Shown in pieces: positions 47,068-59,824 of a stretch of 64,000 nt of DNA (positions within the stretch are counted from its first letter, which is position 1; each line of letters opens with the position of its first letter). The DNA is from Thiosulfatihalobacter marinus (GTDB lineage: Bacteria > Pseudomonadota > Alphaproteobacteria > Rhodobacterales > Rhodobacteraceae): assembly GCF_016019955.1 (NCBI RefSeq), contig NZ_JAECRZ010000005.1:186001-250000 (forward strand). The letters are read 5' to 3'. The translations under genes were made by a program, and so were the position numbers. Under the pieces are notes generated by a model. That model saw nothing but the letters and a program-made list of their open reading frames with translations, had not been told where the DNA came from and did not search any database.

Positions 47068-48360
47068 ATGGTTTTCTGGCGAAAAGAGTTTGGCAACGAC
47101 GACATTGAGTTTGCGCTTGAGAAACTGAGGGCAGCCAGAAACTTCGACCGTGACGGAAAAGTTTCGCTTTCCGTCGGTTTTGCCGACTATTGGCAGAGTT
47201 ACTTGGACTCTGCTGCAGCGTTTGATGCGCCAACCGATATTGTGCGACATAAGGCCTTGCAGAGAGCTTTGTTTTCCTCTGATTTGGTTGCCGATTTCAC
47301 GCACAAGGATTTTCGCGCGCAGGTTCTGAAGGCACGAAACGCGCTGCTTTGCGACCAGAAGGATTTTCGGGTCGCCTTTCCAGTGTGGAACCTGCCGACA
47401 TTTATTCCAAAGATGGTGAAGTTGGACGGCGCAAACATCAGCTTTTTCCCGTCGAAGAACACTGCGACTTACAAGCAGATAGCATCCGTTCGAAAAGAAC
47501 AAAGACGAGACTACGATTCGTTTTTTGACGATGAGAAACGCCAAGAGATCGAAAGCTGCGATTTGGTTCTAGTCAGGGTGTCTGGCATCAATTCGGCCGA
47601 CGCGTATGAACGAGCTTACTCAGCGCTGTCTGCGGTGCTGGGAACCGCAAATCTGGTTCTGAACTATGGGCAGGGCTGGAGGTTTTCGTCGCGAGAAAGG
47701 GGGAAGCTGCCAGTCAGCTCGGTTCTGATTGCTCCTCATTCGACGACTCATCATCTGGATGGATCAATAACGCATGATGGCCTTTGGCACGACGAATGGG
47801 TCGGAGGCCCGGAACCCAGATCACACTCAGTGGAGCAGCTGACTATTCTAAGCAAGAACTTCAACGTGTTTTGGAACGCGGCGAAATCGTCAAAGTGGCG
47901 CCGACGGTCGCTGGATGCATTGTCTCGTTATCATTCGGCATTTGCGCTGCCAAATCTCGAACAGTCGTTTTTTGAGGGCTGGAGGTTGTTTGAGGCGATT
48001 TCAGGTGGAAGGGACACACCCTACTTCAAGCGGATTCAAAGAGGCGCCAACGTTTTTGAGCAGGAACGGGAACTCCGACTGTTGGGCAATCACCTCGTCA
48101 CGCGGCGCAACCTGATTTCGCATGGTCACGCAATCAGACGGGACGATAGCGAAGATCTGGCATTTCAGATGCACCGCTTCACCGCCCCCTTACTGGAAAA
48201 GTTTCTGCTCAATGGGTTCAAGTTTTGCTCAGTAGAAGAGTTTTGGGAGTTCTTGGATGTGCCAGGAGATCCAAGCGTTAGAAGGGCTGAGCTGGTCAAA
48301 ATCGAACGCCGCCGACACCTGTTGGAATGCGCCGCGAGGTTTCGGGGGCAAGACACGTGA
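47068..48360 (+). CDS. accessory HEPN-like (putative RNase or defence) protein
   Basis: A 430-aa protein that I do not recognise as a whole. Its codon use is clearly AT-richer than its neighbours, so it was probably acquired. The C-terminal part (about residues 285-395) is helical and resembles Apea/HEPN-type domains (RYHSAFALPNLEQSFFEGWRLFEAISG), with R347-N-L-I-S-H352 giving the R-x4-H motif of catalytic HEPN RNases. The N-terminal 250 residues show no motif I recognise and no membrane segment. It stands alone between a methyltransferase gene and the atp operon. The RNase role is inference. Confidence 0.6.
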   Translation: MVFWRKEFGNDDIEFALEKLRAARNFDRDGKVSLSVGFADYWQSYLDSAAAFDAPTDIVRHKALQRALFSSDLVADFTHKDFRAQVLKARNALLCDQKDFRVAFPVWNLPTFIPKMVKLDGANISFFPSKNTATYKQIASVRKEQRRDYDSFFDDEKRQEIESCDLVLVRVSGINSADAYERAYSALSAVLGTANLVLNYGQGWRFSSRERGKLPVSSVLIAPHSTTHHLDGSITHDGLWHDEWVGGPEPRSHSVEQLTILSKNFNVFWNAAKSSKWRRRSLDALSRYHSAFALPNLEQSFFEGWRLFEAISGGRDTPYFKRIQRGANVFEQERELRLLGNHLVTRRNLISHGHAIRRDDSEDLAFQMHRFTAPLLEKFLLNGFKFCSVEEFWEFLDVPGDPSVRRAELVKIERRRHLLECAARFRGQDT

Positions 48361-48670
48361 AATAGCCGTCGGATAACTGTTTCCGCTAACACAGCCACTC
48401 CAGTTGATGCGGGAATCGCAAAAAACGCGCCCCTGAGAGACATTTTTTTGACCCCCCGTCGCGCGCAAAGGGTCGCACCCGTGGCAACGCCTTAAAAACA
48501 AGGGGTTTTGCCGGAGCCGGGAATAACTCAAACAATGTTGCCCGCCGCGCAAGCCTCTGCTACACCCGCCTCGGATTTGACTGCCCTGTTTCAGACAGGG
48601 CCACGTAACGCCCCACGGTACTGCATACAATTGTATGCCGTCAGCGGGGCCAGAAAGCGGAAGGGTGGAC
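48361..48670. other. 310-bp intergenic region upstream of atpHAGDC
   Basis: It contains a TTGACT hexamer (48577-48582) without a good -10, a perfect hairpin GCCCTGT/ACAGGGC (48583-48601) and a 16-bp palindrome (48623-48638). The left half is AT-richer, like the HEPN gene before it. No protein gene was seen. Confidence 0.6.
48623..48638. promoter_or_regulatory. 16-bp palindrome, possible operator, upstream of atpH
   Basis: GCATACAATTGTATGC is a perfect palindrome ending 32 bp before the atpH GTG. The central ATACAATTGTAT is like GntR-family operators; no regulator gene is nearby. Confidence 0.55.
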
Positions 48671-49230
48671 GTGTCCGAACCAGCTTCGATCTCCTCTGGC
48701 ATTGCCAAGCGCTATGCCGCCGCGGTCTTTGAGATCGCGCAAGAGAACAAGTCGCTTGCCAAACTGGAAAGCGGGCTTGATGACCTGAGTGCCGCGATTG
48801 CCGAAAGCGCGGATCTGCGCACCCTGATTACCTCGCCGCTGATCAGCCGCGAGGAGCAGGGCAAGGCAATCGCTGGCGTGGCCGACAAGATGGGCCTTCA
48901 GCCGGTGCTGAAGAACGCCCTGGGCCTGATGGCCGGGAAGCGGCGCCTGTTCGTGCTGCCCCAGCTGATTGACCAGCTGCGCGCCATGATTGCCGAAGAC
49001 AAGGGCGAAGTGACCGCCGAGGTCGTGACCGCCAAGGCGCTGACCAAGACCCAGAGCGACAAGCTGGCCAAGACGCTGGCCGAGCGCGTGGGCAAAACCG
49101 TCAAGATCAATGCGACCGTCGACGATGCCCTCGTTGGCGGTCTCGTCGTTAAAGTGGGCTCGAAGATGATCGATACGTCGATCCGCTCCAAGCTCGCGTC
49201 CCTCCAGAATGCAATGAAAGAGGTCGGATA

Positions 49231-49231
<1 letters not shown>
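48671..49231 (+). CDS. atpH: F0F1 ATP synthase subunit delta
   Basis: A 186-aa stalk protein joining F1 to the peripheral stalk. It opens [22 protein letters not shown] and has the C-terminal [24 protein letters not shown] typical of the family. GTG at 48671 follows GGAAGGG; a GTG 6 bp upstream is possible. First gene of atpHAGDC; its stop overlaps the atpA start (TAATG). Confidence 0.95.
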
Positions 49232-50769
<1,538 letters not shown>

Positions 50770-50781
50770 GGGGCCTGACAG

Positions 50782-53098
<2,317 letters not shown>

Positions 53099-53109
53099 GG
53101 AGGCCCGTA

Positions 53110-53505
53110 ATGGCTAACACGATGCAATTTGATCTGGTCAGCCCGGAGCGGAGCCTTGCTTCGCTTCAGGTGACGGCCGTGCAGATCCCCGGTGCGGATG
53201 GCGACATGACCGCCATGCCGGGCCATGCGCCCACGCTGACCTCGCTGCGCCCCGGCGTGGTCAAGGCTCAGTCGGCGGATGGCGAGAAGACCTTTGTCGT
53301 GACCCGCGGATTCGCGGAAATCTCGGCCGAGTCGATCTCGGTGATCGCAGAGCACGCCCATATCGGGGCGGTTGTGACCAAGGCCGATCTTGAGGACGTG
53401 CTGACAAGCGCCCGCAAGACGGCCCAGGACGCCGCCGCAGAGGACAAGGACGCCGCCGAGAAATTCGTCGCCGATCTGGTTCACCTGATGGATAGCATGG
53501 ACTGA
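53110..53505 (+). CDS. atpC: F0F1 ATP synthase subunit epsilon
   Basis: A 131-aa regulatory rotor subunit: N-terminal beta-sandwich (MQFDLVSPERSLASLQVTAVQIPGADGDM, MPGHAPTLTSLRPGVV) and helical C-terminus rich in Ala and Asp (DVLTSARKTAQDAAAEDKDAAEKF). It ends the operon and is followed by a terminator. Confidence 0.95.
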   Translation: MANTMQFDLVSPERSLASLQVTAVQIPGADGDMTAMPGHAPTLTSLRPGVVKAQSADGEKTFVVTRGFAEISAESISVIAEHAHIGAVVTKADLEDVLTSARKTAQDAAAEDKDAAEKFVADLVHLMDSMD

Positions 53506-53531
53506 TCCGGCGATGGCCGGACAGACAGGGG

Positions 53532-53558
53532 CCTCGCCGGTATCGGCGGGGTCTTTTT
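53532..53558 (+). terminator. rho-independent terminator after atpC
   Basis: CCTCGCCG (53532-53539) pairs with CGGCGGGG (53544-53551, one G-U pair) over a 4-nt loop, followed by TCTTTTT. Confidence 0.82.
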
Positions 53559-53617
53559 GTTTGCGCCATGCAATTTATGCTTGTGTGCGTGAGTGCGTGT
53601 CCTAATTTGGCAGGGCG

Positions 53618-53974
53618 ATGAAAAAACTACGTAATCACTTTATTGGTGTGGATAGCGGCGATGTGGCGCTGTTCTCGGACTTTGAGGATGATGGCGAGAT
53701 GTGGACCGGTGACGGCCCGCGCGCCCGCGCCCGGCTGATCAAGTTCTCCCAGAAGTTCAGAATGCCGCCGACGGTGCAGGTGGGGTTGTCATTGTGGGAC
53801 ATGGACAGCGAAACCAATATCCGGGCCGAGGTGGTGGCCGAACAGGTGACGAACCTGGGGTTCCAGCTGGTGTTTCGCACCTGGGGTGACAGCCGGGTGG
53901 CGCGGGTGCGCATGAACTGGCTGGCCATAGGCGAGCTGGCCTTTGCCGATGATTGGGCGGTGGATGTCGAATGA
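53618..53974 (+). CDS. H-type lectin domain protein
   Basis: A 118-aa protein. Its C-terminal two thirds (PPTVQVGLSLWDMDSETNIRAEVVAEQVTNLGFQLVFRTWGDSRVARVRMNWLAIG) matches the H-type lectin domain, a six-stranded beta-sandwich first known from snail agglutinin that binds N-acetylgalactosamine. Asp and Trp positions of the sugar-site region are present. No signal peptide. It stands alone, convergent with prs. Function unknown. Confidence 0.82.
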   Translation: MKKLRNHFIGVDSGDVALFSDFEDDGEMWTGDGPRARARLIKFSQKFRMPPTVQVGLSLWDMDSETNIRAEVVAEQVTNLGFQLVFRTWGDSRVARVRMNWLAIGELAFADDWAVDVE

Positions 53975-53975
53975 C

Positions 53976-53999
53976 AAAAGCCACGCCCGGAGGCGTGGC
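53976..53999 (-). terminator. rho-independent terminator after prs
   Basis: On the minus strand GCCACGCC pairs with GGCGTGGC (53980-53999) over a 4-nt loop, followed by TTTTG. It starts right after the lectin gene stop and ends 26 bp from the prs stop. Confidence 0.88.
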
Positions 54000-54025
54000 C
54001 ATGGCGGAACGCGAGGCGTCCGGGG

Positions 54026-55042
54026 TCAGACCTTGAACTGGCCCTCGTAGGCGGTTTCCAGGGTTTCGGTATCGAAAAGCGACGACACGCTGGTACCGGC
54101 GGCAATGTTCATGATCGCCTGCGAAAACATTGGCGCGGTGGGCACGATGCGGATGTTCTCGGCGTCCTGTACCGCTGGGGTGGGTTCGATGGAATCGGTG
54201 ATGACCAGCGATTTCATCACCGACTTGGTGATGCGGCCCACGGCGGGGCCGGACAGGACGCCGTGCGAGATATAGGCGTGCACCTCGGTCGCGCCATGTT
54301 CCATGATTACCTCGGCTGCCTTGCACAGGGTTCCGGCGGTATCGCAGATGTCATCCACGATGATGCATTTCTTGCCTTCGACATTGCCGATCACGGTCAT
54401 TTCGGCCACTTCGCCGGGCTTTTCGCGGCGTTTGTCGACGATGGCGAGCGGCGCATTGATGCGCTTGGCCAGTTCGCGGGCGCGGGCCACGCCGCCCACG
54501 TCGGGCGAGATGATCAGCACATCCTTGAGATCGTCCTTGAACTGGCTCAGGATATCGAGCGCGAAGATCGGCGAGGCATAGAGGTTGTCCACGGGGATGT
54601 CGAAGAACCCCTGAATCTGGGCGGCGTGCAGATCCATCGTGAGAACCCGCTCGATCCCGGCCTCGACCATCATGTTGGCCACCAGCTTGGCGGTAATCGG
54701 CGTGCGCGCCTTGGTGCGGCGGTCCTGGCGGGCATAGCCGAAATAGGGGATCACGGCGGTGATGCGGCTGGCCGAGGAGCGGCGCAGGGCATCGGACATG
54801 ATCAGCAGTTCCATCAGGTTGTCATTTGCCGGGCGCGAGGTGGACTGGATGATGAACATATCCTCGCCGCGCACGTTTTCGTAAACCTCGACAAAGATCT
54901 CGGCATCGTTGAAGCGTTCGACGCGGGCGTCGACCAGCCCGACCTGCTGACCGCGATACATGGACATGCGGCGCGCGATGGCGTTGGCCAGCGGTTTGTT
55001 GGAATTGCCGGTGATCAGTTTCGGCTGTTGGATATTTGGCAT
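54026..55042 (-). CDS. prs: ribose-phosphate pyrophosphokinase
   Basis: A 338-aa enzyme making PRPP from ribose 5-phosphate and ATP. It shows [16 protein letters not shown] ([20 protein letters not shown]), [21 protein letters not shown], the divalent-metal motif [31 protein letters not shown] and the PRPP loop [16 protein letters not shown] at 55042 follows GGGGACC; the upstream extension has no support. Slightly longer than the common 310-320 aa. Confidence 0.97.
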   Translation of the reverse strand: MPNIQQPKLITGNSNKPLANAIARRMSMYRGQQVGLVDARVERFNDAEIFVEVYENVRGEDMFIIQSTSRPANDNLMELLIMSDALRRSSASRITAVIPYFGYARQDRRTKARTPITAKLVANMMVEAGIERVLTMDLHAAQIQGFFDIPVDNLYASPIFALDILSQFKDDLKDVLIISPDVGGVARARELAKRINAPLAIVDKRREKPGEVAEMTVIGNVEGKKCIIVDDICDTAGTLCKAAEVIMEHGATEVHAYISHGVLSGPAVGRITKSVMKSLVITDSIEPTPAVQDAENIRIVPTAPMFSQAIMNIAAGTSVSSLFDTETLETAYEGQFKV

Positions 55043-55146
55043 TGCGATGGTCCCCAGGTGTCGCGGATGACAGATTCGTGACGTTGCCAACCGCTTAGCA
55101 TGTGCCTAGGGTCCCGCAAAGCGACGCGCGTACCGGGGAGGCCCAA

Positions 55147-55746
55147 ATGGCACATATCGACTACTATTTTTCGACAATTTCACCTTATGCCTATCTGGCG
55201 GGCGGGCGGCTGGAGGAGATCGCGGCCCGACACGGGGCGGCGATCACCTACAAGCCGCTGGACATCATGGCGCTGTTTGCCCGCACCGGCGGCACCTCCC
55301 CCCGGGATCGCCACCCGTCGCGCCAGGAATACCGGGCGCAGGATCTGGTGCGGCAGGCCAGGATGCTGGACCTGGAATTCAACCTGGCCCCGGCCCATTG
55401 GCCGACCAACATGGCGCCGTCCTCTTATGCGGTGATTGCCGCGCAGAATGCCGGGGGCGGCGATGTGGGCGCGCTGGCGCGGGCGCTGATGCGCGCCTGC
55501 TGGGTCGAGGAAAGGGACATCGCGCAGGACGACGTGATCAGGGCGTGTCTGGCGGGGGCCGGGTTTGACCCGTCGCTGGCCGACAGCGGATTGCTGGCCG
55601 GGGCGGAGACCTATGGGCGCAACCTGGAAGAGGCCGTGGCCGCGGGGGCCTTTGGATCGCCGTTTTACGTGACGGATGATGATGCGCGTTTCTGGGGGCA
55701 GGATCGGCTGGATTATCTGGACAGGCATCTTTCCGGCACGCTGTAA
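55147..55746 (+). CDS. DsbA-fold 2-hydroxychromene-2-carboxylate isomerase family protein
   Basis: A 199-aa thioredoxin-fold (kappa-GST/HCCA isomerase) protein: IDYYFSTISPYAYLAGGRLEEIA at the N-terminus, with the Ser of FSTISP at the glutathione-activating place and no CxxC, YKPLDIMALFARTGG, and C-terminal GAFGSPFYVTDDDARFWGQDRLDYL. HCCA isomerases act in naphthalene breakdown, but many relatives serve other glutathione chemistry; the substrate is unknown. GGGGAGG precedes the ATG. Divergent from prs. Confidence 0.87.
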   Translation: MAHIDYYFSTISPYAYLAGGRLEEIAARHGAAITYKPLDIMALFARTGGTSPRDRHPSRQEYRAQDLVRQARMLDLEFNLAPAHWPTNMAPSSYAVIAAQNAGGGDVGALARALMRACWVEERDIAQDDVIRACLAGAGFDPSLADSGLLAGAETYGRNLEEAVAAGAFGSPFYVTDDDARFWGQDRLDYLDRHLSGTL

Positions 55747-55814
55747 ACGCGCCGGATCATCGCCCGGCCATCGCCGGGGCATGTCGCCGCCGCACGGCGC
55801 CGGGTATCGGCGGT

Positions 55815-56867
55815 TCAGGCCGCGTTGCGGGCGATTTCCAGAAAGCGGTCGATCTCTTCGGCGGGGAGTGACCAGTCGCATACGAACCGCGCCGTCACGG
55901 GGGCGGACGGATCGCGGCCTTCCAGGCTTCCGGACCAGATATGGTAGACCGCGCCGGCGGCAATCAGCCCCTTGTGCATGGCGCGCGGCATGGTGGCGAA
56001 CACCATATTGGCCTGGGGTTCATGCGCAAAGCTGACACCGGCGATCTGGCGCAGCCCGGCCACGAGCCGCGCGGCATTGGTATTGGCCTTGCGCGCGGAT
56101 TCGCGCCACAGGTCTTCGTGCAGATAGGCCTGCATCTGGGCCGACAGGTAGCGGTGCTTGGAAAACAGATGCGCGCCACGTTTGCGGCGCAGTTCGAACT
56201 CCCAGGCGTGTTTCGGATCAAAGAAGATCACCGCCTCGACCCCGAGGCAGCCATTCTTCGTGCCGCCAAAGCTGACCGCGTGGATGCCGGCCTTCCAGGT
56301 CATGTCCGCCGGAGAACAGTCCAGCGCCACAAGCGCGTTGGCAAAGCGGGCGCCGTCCAGATGCACCGGCAGATCGTGGGTTTCGGCCACGGCACACAGC
56401 GCGTTCAGTTCGTCCAGCGAATAGAGCGTGCCGCGTTCGGTCACCTGGGTGATCGACACCGGGCCGCGCTGGGGGCCGTGCACGCCACGGGTTTCCTCGG
56501 TCTCGATGGCGGCGCGCAGGGCGGTTGGGGTCATCTTGTCGCTATCCCCCACAAGGGTCAACTTGGCGCCGCCCGAGAAGAATTCGGGCGCGTTGCACTC
56601 GTCTTCGTGGATATGGGCGACGGGGGCGCAGAACACGGTTTGCCAGGGCTGGCACAGGGTTGCCAGCGCCAGCGAATTGGCGGCCGTGCCCGTGGCCACG
56701 AGATAGACGGCGGCCTCGGGGGCCTCGAAGATGTCGCGGATGCGCGCACGGACCTCTGTCATGATCGGATCGGTACCATAACTCATGGCATAGCCGGTAT
56801 TGGCATCGGCCAGCGCGGCCATCACCTGGGGCAGGGCCGGGCCGGAATTGTCGGAGGCAAAAAACAT
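55815..56867 (-). CDS. low-specificity L-threonine aldolase family protein
   Basis: A 350-aa PLP enzyme of the beta-eliminating lyase family, cleaving L-threonine or L-allo-threonine to glycine and acetaldehyde. FASDNSGPALPQVMAAL opens it, VYLVATGTAANSLAL binds the cofactor, HLDGARFANALVAL follows, and the PLP Lys is in SFGGTKNGCLG. The start at 56867 shares one base with the YcgN stop (TGATG); the upstream extension is rejected. Last gene of the ribF-YcgN operon. Confidence 0.92.
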   Translation of the reverse strand: MFFASDNSGPALPQVMAALADANTGYAMSYGTDPIMTEVRARIRDIFEAPEAAVYLVATGTAANSLALATLCQPWQTVFCAPVAHIHEDECNAPEFFSGGAKLTLVGDSDKMTPTALRAAIETEETRGVHGPQRGPVSITQVTERGTLYSLDELNALCAVAETHDLPVHLDGARFANALVALDCSPADMTWKAGIHAVSFGGTKNGCLGVEAVIFFDPKHAWEFELRRKRGAHLFSKHRYLSAQMQAYLHEDLWRESARKANTNAARLVAGLRQIAGVSFAHEPQANMVFATMPRAMHKGLIAAGAVYHIWSGSLEGRDPSAPVTARFVCDWSLPAEEIDRFLEIARNAA

Positions 56868-57340
56868 CAGACGGGCTCCTCGATGATATGGTCTTCCCAC
56901 TCGTCCTCGGGGGTTTCGAACTCGGATACTGTCATCCGGTAGACCGAGACACCAGCCCGGTGCACCGATCCCGGATCGCCCGAAATCAGCGGGTGCCAGT
57001 CAAACAGCGGCTTGCCCTCCCACAACAGGCGATAGGCGCAGGTCCGCGGCATCCAGTAGGCGTGGGTGTCCAGGTTTCTGGGGCTGAGCACGATACATTC
57101 GGGCACGAACTGGTGGCGGATGTCGTATTGCGTGCAGCGGCAGGTTTCGTCATCCAGCAGGCGACAGGCCACGCGGGTCAGGGCGACATGGCCTGTATCG
57201 GCGTCTTCCAGTTTGTTCAGGCAGCATTTTCCGCAGCCGTCGCACAGCGCCTCCCACTCTTGTTTCGAGAGCTTTTTCAGCGGCTTGCGTTCCCAGAAGC
57301 GGGGGGGCAGCCCATCACGGACAATCGGATCGCGGCTCAT
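56867..57340 (-). CDS. YcgN/UPF0260 cysteine-cluster protein
   Basis: A 157-aa cytoplasmic protein of the UPF0260 family. It has the Cys cluster C33-x2-C36-x2-C39-C40 (LCDGCGKCCLNK) and further Cys at 59, 67, 69 and 81, as in metal-binding CxxCxxCC proteins. The N-terminal FWERKPLKKLSKQEWEALCDGC is diagnostic. The function is unknown. It overlaps ribF by 4 bp and the next gene by 1 bp. Confidence 0.93.
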   Translation of the reverse strand: MSRDPIVRDGLPPRFWERKPLKKLSKQEWEALCDGCGKCCLNKLEDADTGHVALTRVACRLLDDETCRCTQYDIRHQFVPECIVLSPRNLDTHAYWMPRTCAYRLLWEGKPLFDWHPLISGDPGSVHRAGVSVYRMTVSEFETPEDEWEDHIIEEPV

Positions 57341-58269
57341 GGCGCGGCCAGGATCTCGCGGCAGCGGGCGCAGTCCCTGTCGATCTGTGCAACCAGCGCC
57401 TCGACACTGTCGTATTTTTCTTCGGGGCGCAGAAATTCGACCAGCGCAATGGACAGGTTGGTGCCGTAAAGGTCGCCGGAGAAATCGAAGATGAAGGTTT
57501 CGATATTGGGTTTGTTAACGCCGAACATCGGGCGCACGCCGACCGAGGCCGCGCCGTGATAGCTGCCTTTGTGGGGGCCTTCGAGCACGTCGATCAGCAC
57601 GGCGTAGACGCCGAATTTCGGCGGGTGCAGCCCATCCAGTGACATGTTGGCGGTGGGAAATCCCAGGCCGCGCCCGCGCTGGTCTCCACCGATCACCGGG
57701 CCGTCGATCCGGTGCCAATGGCCCAGCATGGCGGCGGCGTCGCGCGGGCGGCCGTCGCTGAGAGCGTTGCGGATCGAGGTCGAGGAGACCTGGGCATCAT
57801 CGGTTTGCAGCAGCGGCGCGACGGTAACGCCAAAGCCCATTTCAGCGCCGAATCCCTGAAGATCCCGCGCGGTACCGGCGCGCGCCTTGCCGAAACAGAA
57901 ATCCGCCCCCACGACAACGTGGCGCAGCCCCAGCCCGTCGGCCAGCACGTCCTGCGCGAACTGGCGCGGGGTGAGGCCCGAAAGCGTGGCGTTGAAGGGC
58001 AGTTCATAAAGCCGCTGAACCCCAAGTTTTTCCAGCCGGTGGGCGCGGGTGTCGGCATTGGTCAGACGAAAGGGCGCGGTGTCGGGGGCAAAGAATTCCC
58101 GCGGGTGCGGTTCGAATGTGACAATGCCCAGCGGTGCGTCGGGCGCGGCGCCGCGGGCCATGTCGATCACCGACTGGTGGCCCAGATGCACACCGTCGAA
58201 ATTGCCGATCGCGGCGCTGGCGCCGCGATCTGTTTCATTGACGAACTGGTAGTCCCGAATGATCCGCAT
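57337..58269 (-). CDS. ribF: bifunctional riboflavin kinase/FAD synthetase
   Basis: A 310-aa bifunctional enzyme. N-terminal adenylyltransferase part: AAIGNFDGVHLGHQSVI, FEPHPREFF, VVVGADFCFGKARAG; C-terminal riboflavin kinase part: RGRGLGFPTANMSL, GVYAVLID, IETFIFDFSGDLYG. It makes FMN and FAD. First gene of a three-gene operon with 4-bp and 1-bp overlaps. Confidence 0.96.
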   Translation of the reverse strand: MRIIRDYQFVNETDRGASAAIGNFDGVHLGHQSVIDMARGAAPDAPLGIVTFEPHPREFFAPDTAPFRLTNADTRAHRLEKLGVQRLYELPFNATLSGLTPRQFAQDVLADGLGLRHVVVGADFCFGKARAGTARDLQGFGAEMGFGVTVAPLLQTDDAQVSSTSIRNALSDGRPRDAAAMLGHWHRIDGPVIGGDQRGRGLGFPTANMSLDGLHPPKFGVYAVLIDVLEGPHKGSYHGAASVGVRPMFGVNKPNIETFIFDFSGDLYGTNLSIALVEFLRPEEKYDSVEALVAQIDRDCARCREILAAP

Positions 58270-58316
58270 GGGCTTGGCCTAGCGGTTTGTTCGCGGCCAT
58301 GCAAGTGGGGGAAGTG

Positions 58317-58760
58317 TCAGTCGAATTTGCGCGACGGGGCCAGGACCGTGGCCTCGCCGATCAGCACCTTCTTGCCGTCCACGGCACAGTGGCAATCCAG
58401 CCGCACCCGGCGTTTGGCAAAGTCGATGTCGATCACCTTGACCTCGGCATGGACGGTGTCGCCGGGGCGCACGGGGGCGAGGAATTTCAGGGTCTGGCCC
58501 ATGTAGACGGTGCCGTGGCCGGGCAGTTGTTCACCGATCACCGCCGAGATCAGGCCCGCGGTGAGCATCCCGTGGGCGATGCGTCCCTCGAAGATCGTGT
58601 CGTTGGCGTAGTCGTCATCCAGATGCACCGGGTTGCGGTCGGTCGAGACCTGCGCGAACATCTCGATATCCTGATCGGTCACGACCTTGCGCAGATAGCG
58701 CGACATGCCCATCTCGATATCTTCGATGCAGATGGTTCCGCGCGGCAGATTGTCCAACAT
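58317..58760 (-). CDS. MaoC-family (R)-specific enoyl-CoA hydratase
   Basis: A 147-aa hot-dog protein with the intact hydratase motif AQVSTDRNPVHLDDDYA (catalytic D-x4-H), then IAHGMLTAGLISAVI and PGDTVHAEVKV. Such PhaJ-like enzymes hydrate 2-enoyl-CoAs to (R)-3-hydroxyacyl-CoAs, feeding PHA or beta-oxidation. GGAGG precedes the ATG at 58760; the upstream extension has no support. It stands alone between ribF and a HAD gene. Confidence 0.9.
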   Translation of the reverse strand: MLDNLPRGTICIEDIEMGMSRYLRKVVTDQDIEMFAQVSTDRNPVHLDDDYANDTIFEGRIAHGMLTAGLISAVIGEQLPGHGTVYMGQTLKFLAPVRPGDTVHAEVKVIDIDFAKRRVRLDCHCAVDGKKVLIGEATVLAPSRKFD

Positions 58761-58863
58761 TCGATCCTCCGGCCCTTGGCGTGTGGGTAATAAACAGACC
58801 AAGCGGCCCGCCGTTGGGCAACTTTATTACTTTGCAAGCGCAGAAAATCAACCCCTAATCGGG

Positions 58864-59739
58864 TCAGCGAAGCTGACCTATTGTATAGTTTGGGGCGCTG
58901 TTTTCCTTTGCCAGATAGGCTTTTAGCGCCTCCGGGTCGGGCTGGTGCGTCGTTTTGGTCTCCTGCGCGGCCAGCCCGCCCGAGATGAACAGCGAATCGA
59001 TGTTTTCGCCCATCGCTCCGGCGATGTCGGTATGGGCGCCGTCGCCAACGGCAAGGATGGCGCTGTCGGGCACGTCATGGCCCAGCGCCGAAAGGCGGCG
59101 GCGGGCGAGATCGTAGATTGGCGGGTGGGGCTTGCCGAAATAGAGGCTTTCGCCGCCCATTTCGGTATAGAGCCGGGCCAAAGCGCCGGCGCACCATTCG
59201 CGAGTCTCGCCGCGATCCACGACGATATCGGGATTGGCGCAGAGCAGTTTCAGCCCCTTCTGTTTGGCATAGAGAAAGGCGGGGCGGTTTTCGGCGGGAT
59301 CGGCATAGGGATCGTTGGGGCCGCAGCAGACGATGCCTTCGGCCTCTTCCAGCGGGACGATCCCGATCTCGGCGGGGCTGTCGACCACGGCGAGCGGTTC
59401 AAAGAACCCGGCGTCGCGATCCCAGTCGCCCATGAACAGTACCTTGTTGCCCACGGCACCGCGGAACATGGCCGAGCGGGCGCTGTCGCCGGAGGTGGCA
59501 ATCGTGTCGTAAGCCTCTGGCGGGACGCCGAATTCCGCCAGTTGGATGGCCACCCCGGCGCGGGGTTTGGGCGAGTTGGTCACGAGCACGACAATGCCGC
59601 CAGCGGCGCGGTATTGCGCGAGGGCGGCCACTGCCGCGGGATAGGCGGTGATGCCGTTATGAACGCAGCCCCACAAATCGACGAACAGCGCATCGTAGCG
59701 GCCGGAGATTTCGGAAAGGGCGGTGATGATCCGGGTCAT
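58864..59739 (-). CDS. HAD-IIA hydrolase, TIGR01459 type
   Basis: A 291-aa HAD phosphatase of the NagD-like subfamily IIA: motif I ALFVDLWGCVHNG (second Asp replaced by Trp-Gly spacing, as in the TIGR01459 group), motif II VLVTNSPKPR, C2 cap, FGKPHPPIYDLA and motif IV AVGDGAHTDIAGA. The substrate is unknown. A hairpin GGTCAGC/GCTGACC (58862-58878) spans its stop. The start at 59739 follows CAGGACAGC; the long upstream frame is rejected. Confidence 0.9.
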   Translation of the reverse strand: MTRIITALSEISGRYDALFVDLWGCVHNGITAYPAAVAALAQYRAAGGIVVLVTNSPKPRAGVAIQLAEFGVPPEAYDTIATSGDSARSAMFRGAVGNKVLFMGDWDRDAGFFEPLAVVDSPAEIGIVPLEEAEGIVCCGPNDPYADPAENRPAFLYAKQKGLKLLCANPDIVVDRGETREWCAGALARLYTEMGGESLYFGKPHPPIYDLARRRLSALGHDVPDSAILAVGDGAHTDIAGAMGENIDSLFISGGLAAQETKTTHQPDPEALKAYLAKENSAPNYTIGQLR

Positions 59740-59824
59740 GGGCTGTCCTGTGCTGGGTGGCGCGTTGGCCCTGTCTATCGCAAAGCCGTTGCCCGAGTGC
59801 CAGTGAAAAGGGGCTTTGGCGCGC

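Noticed and set aside
58862-58878. GGTCAGC/GCTGACC hairpin at the end of the HAD gene as a terminator
   Set aside because: It has no T run on either strand; kept only as a note on the gene.
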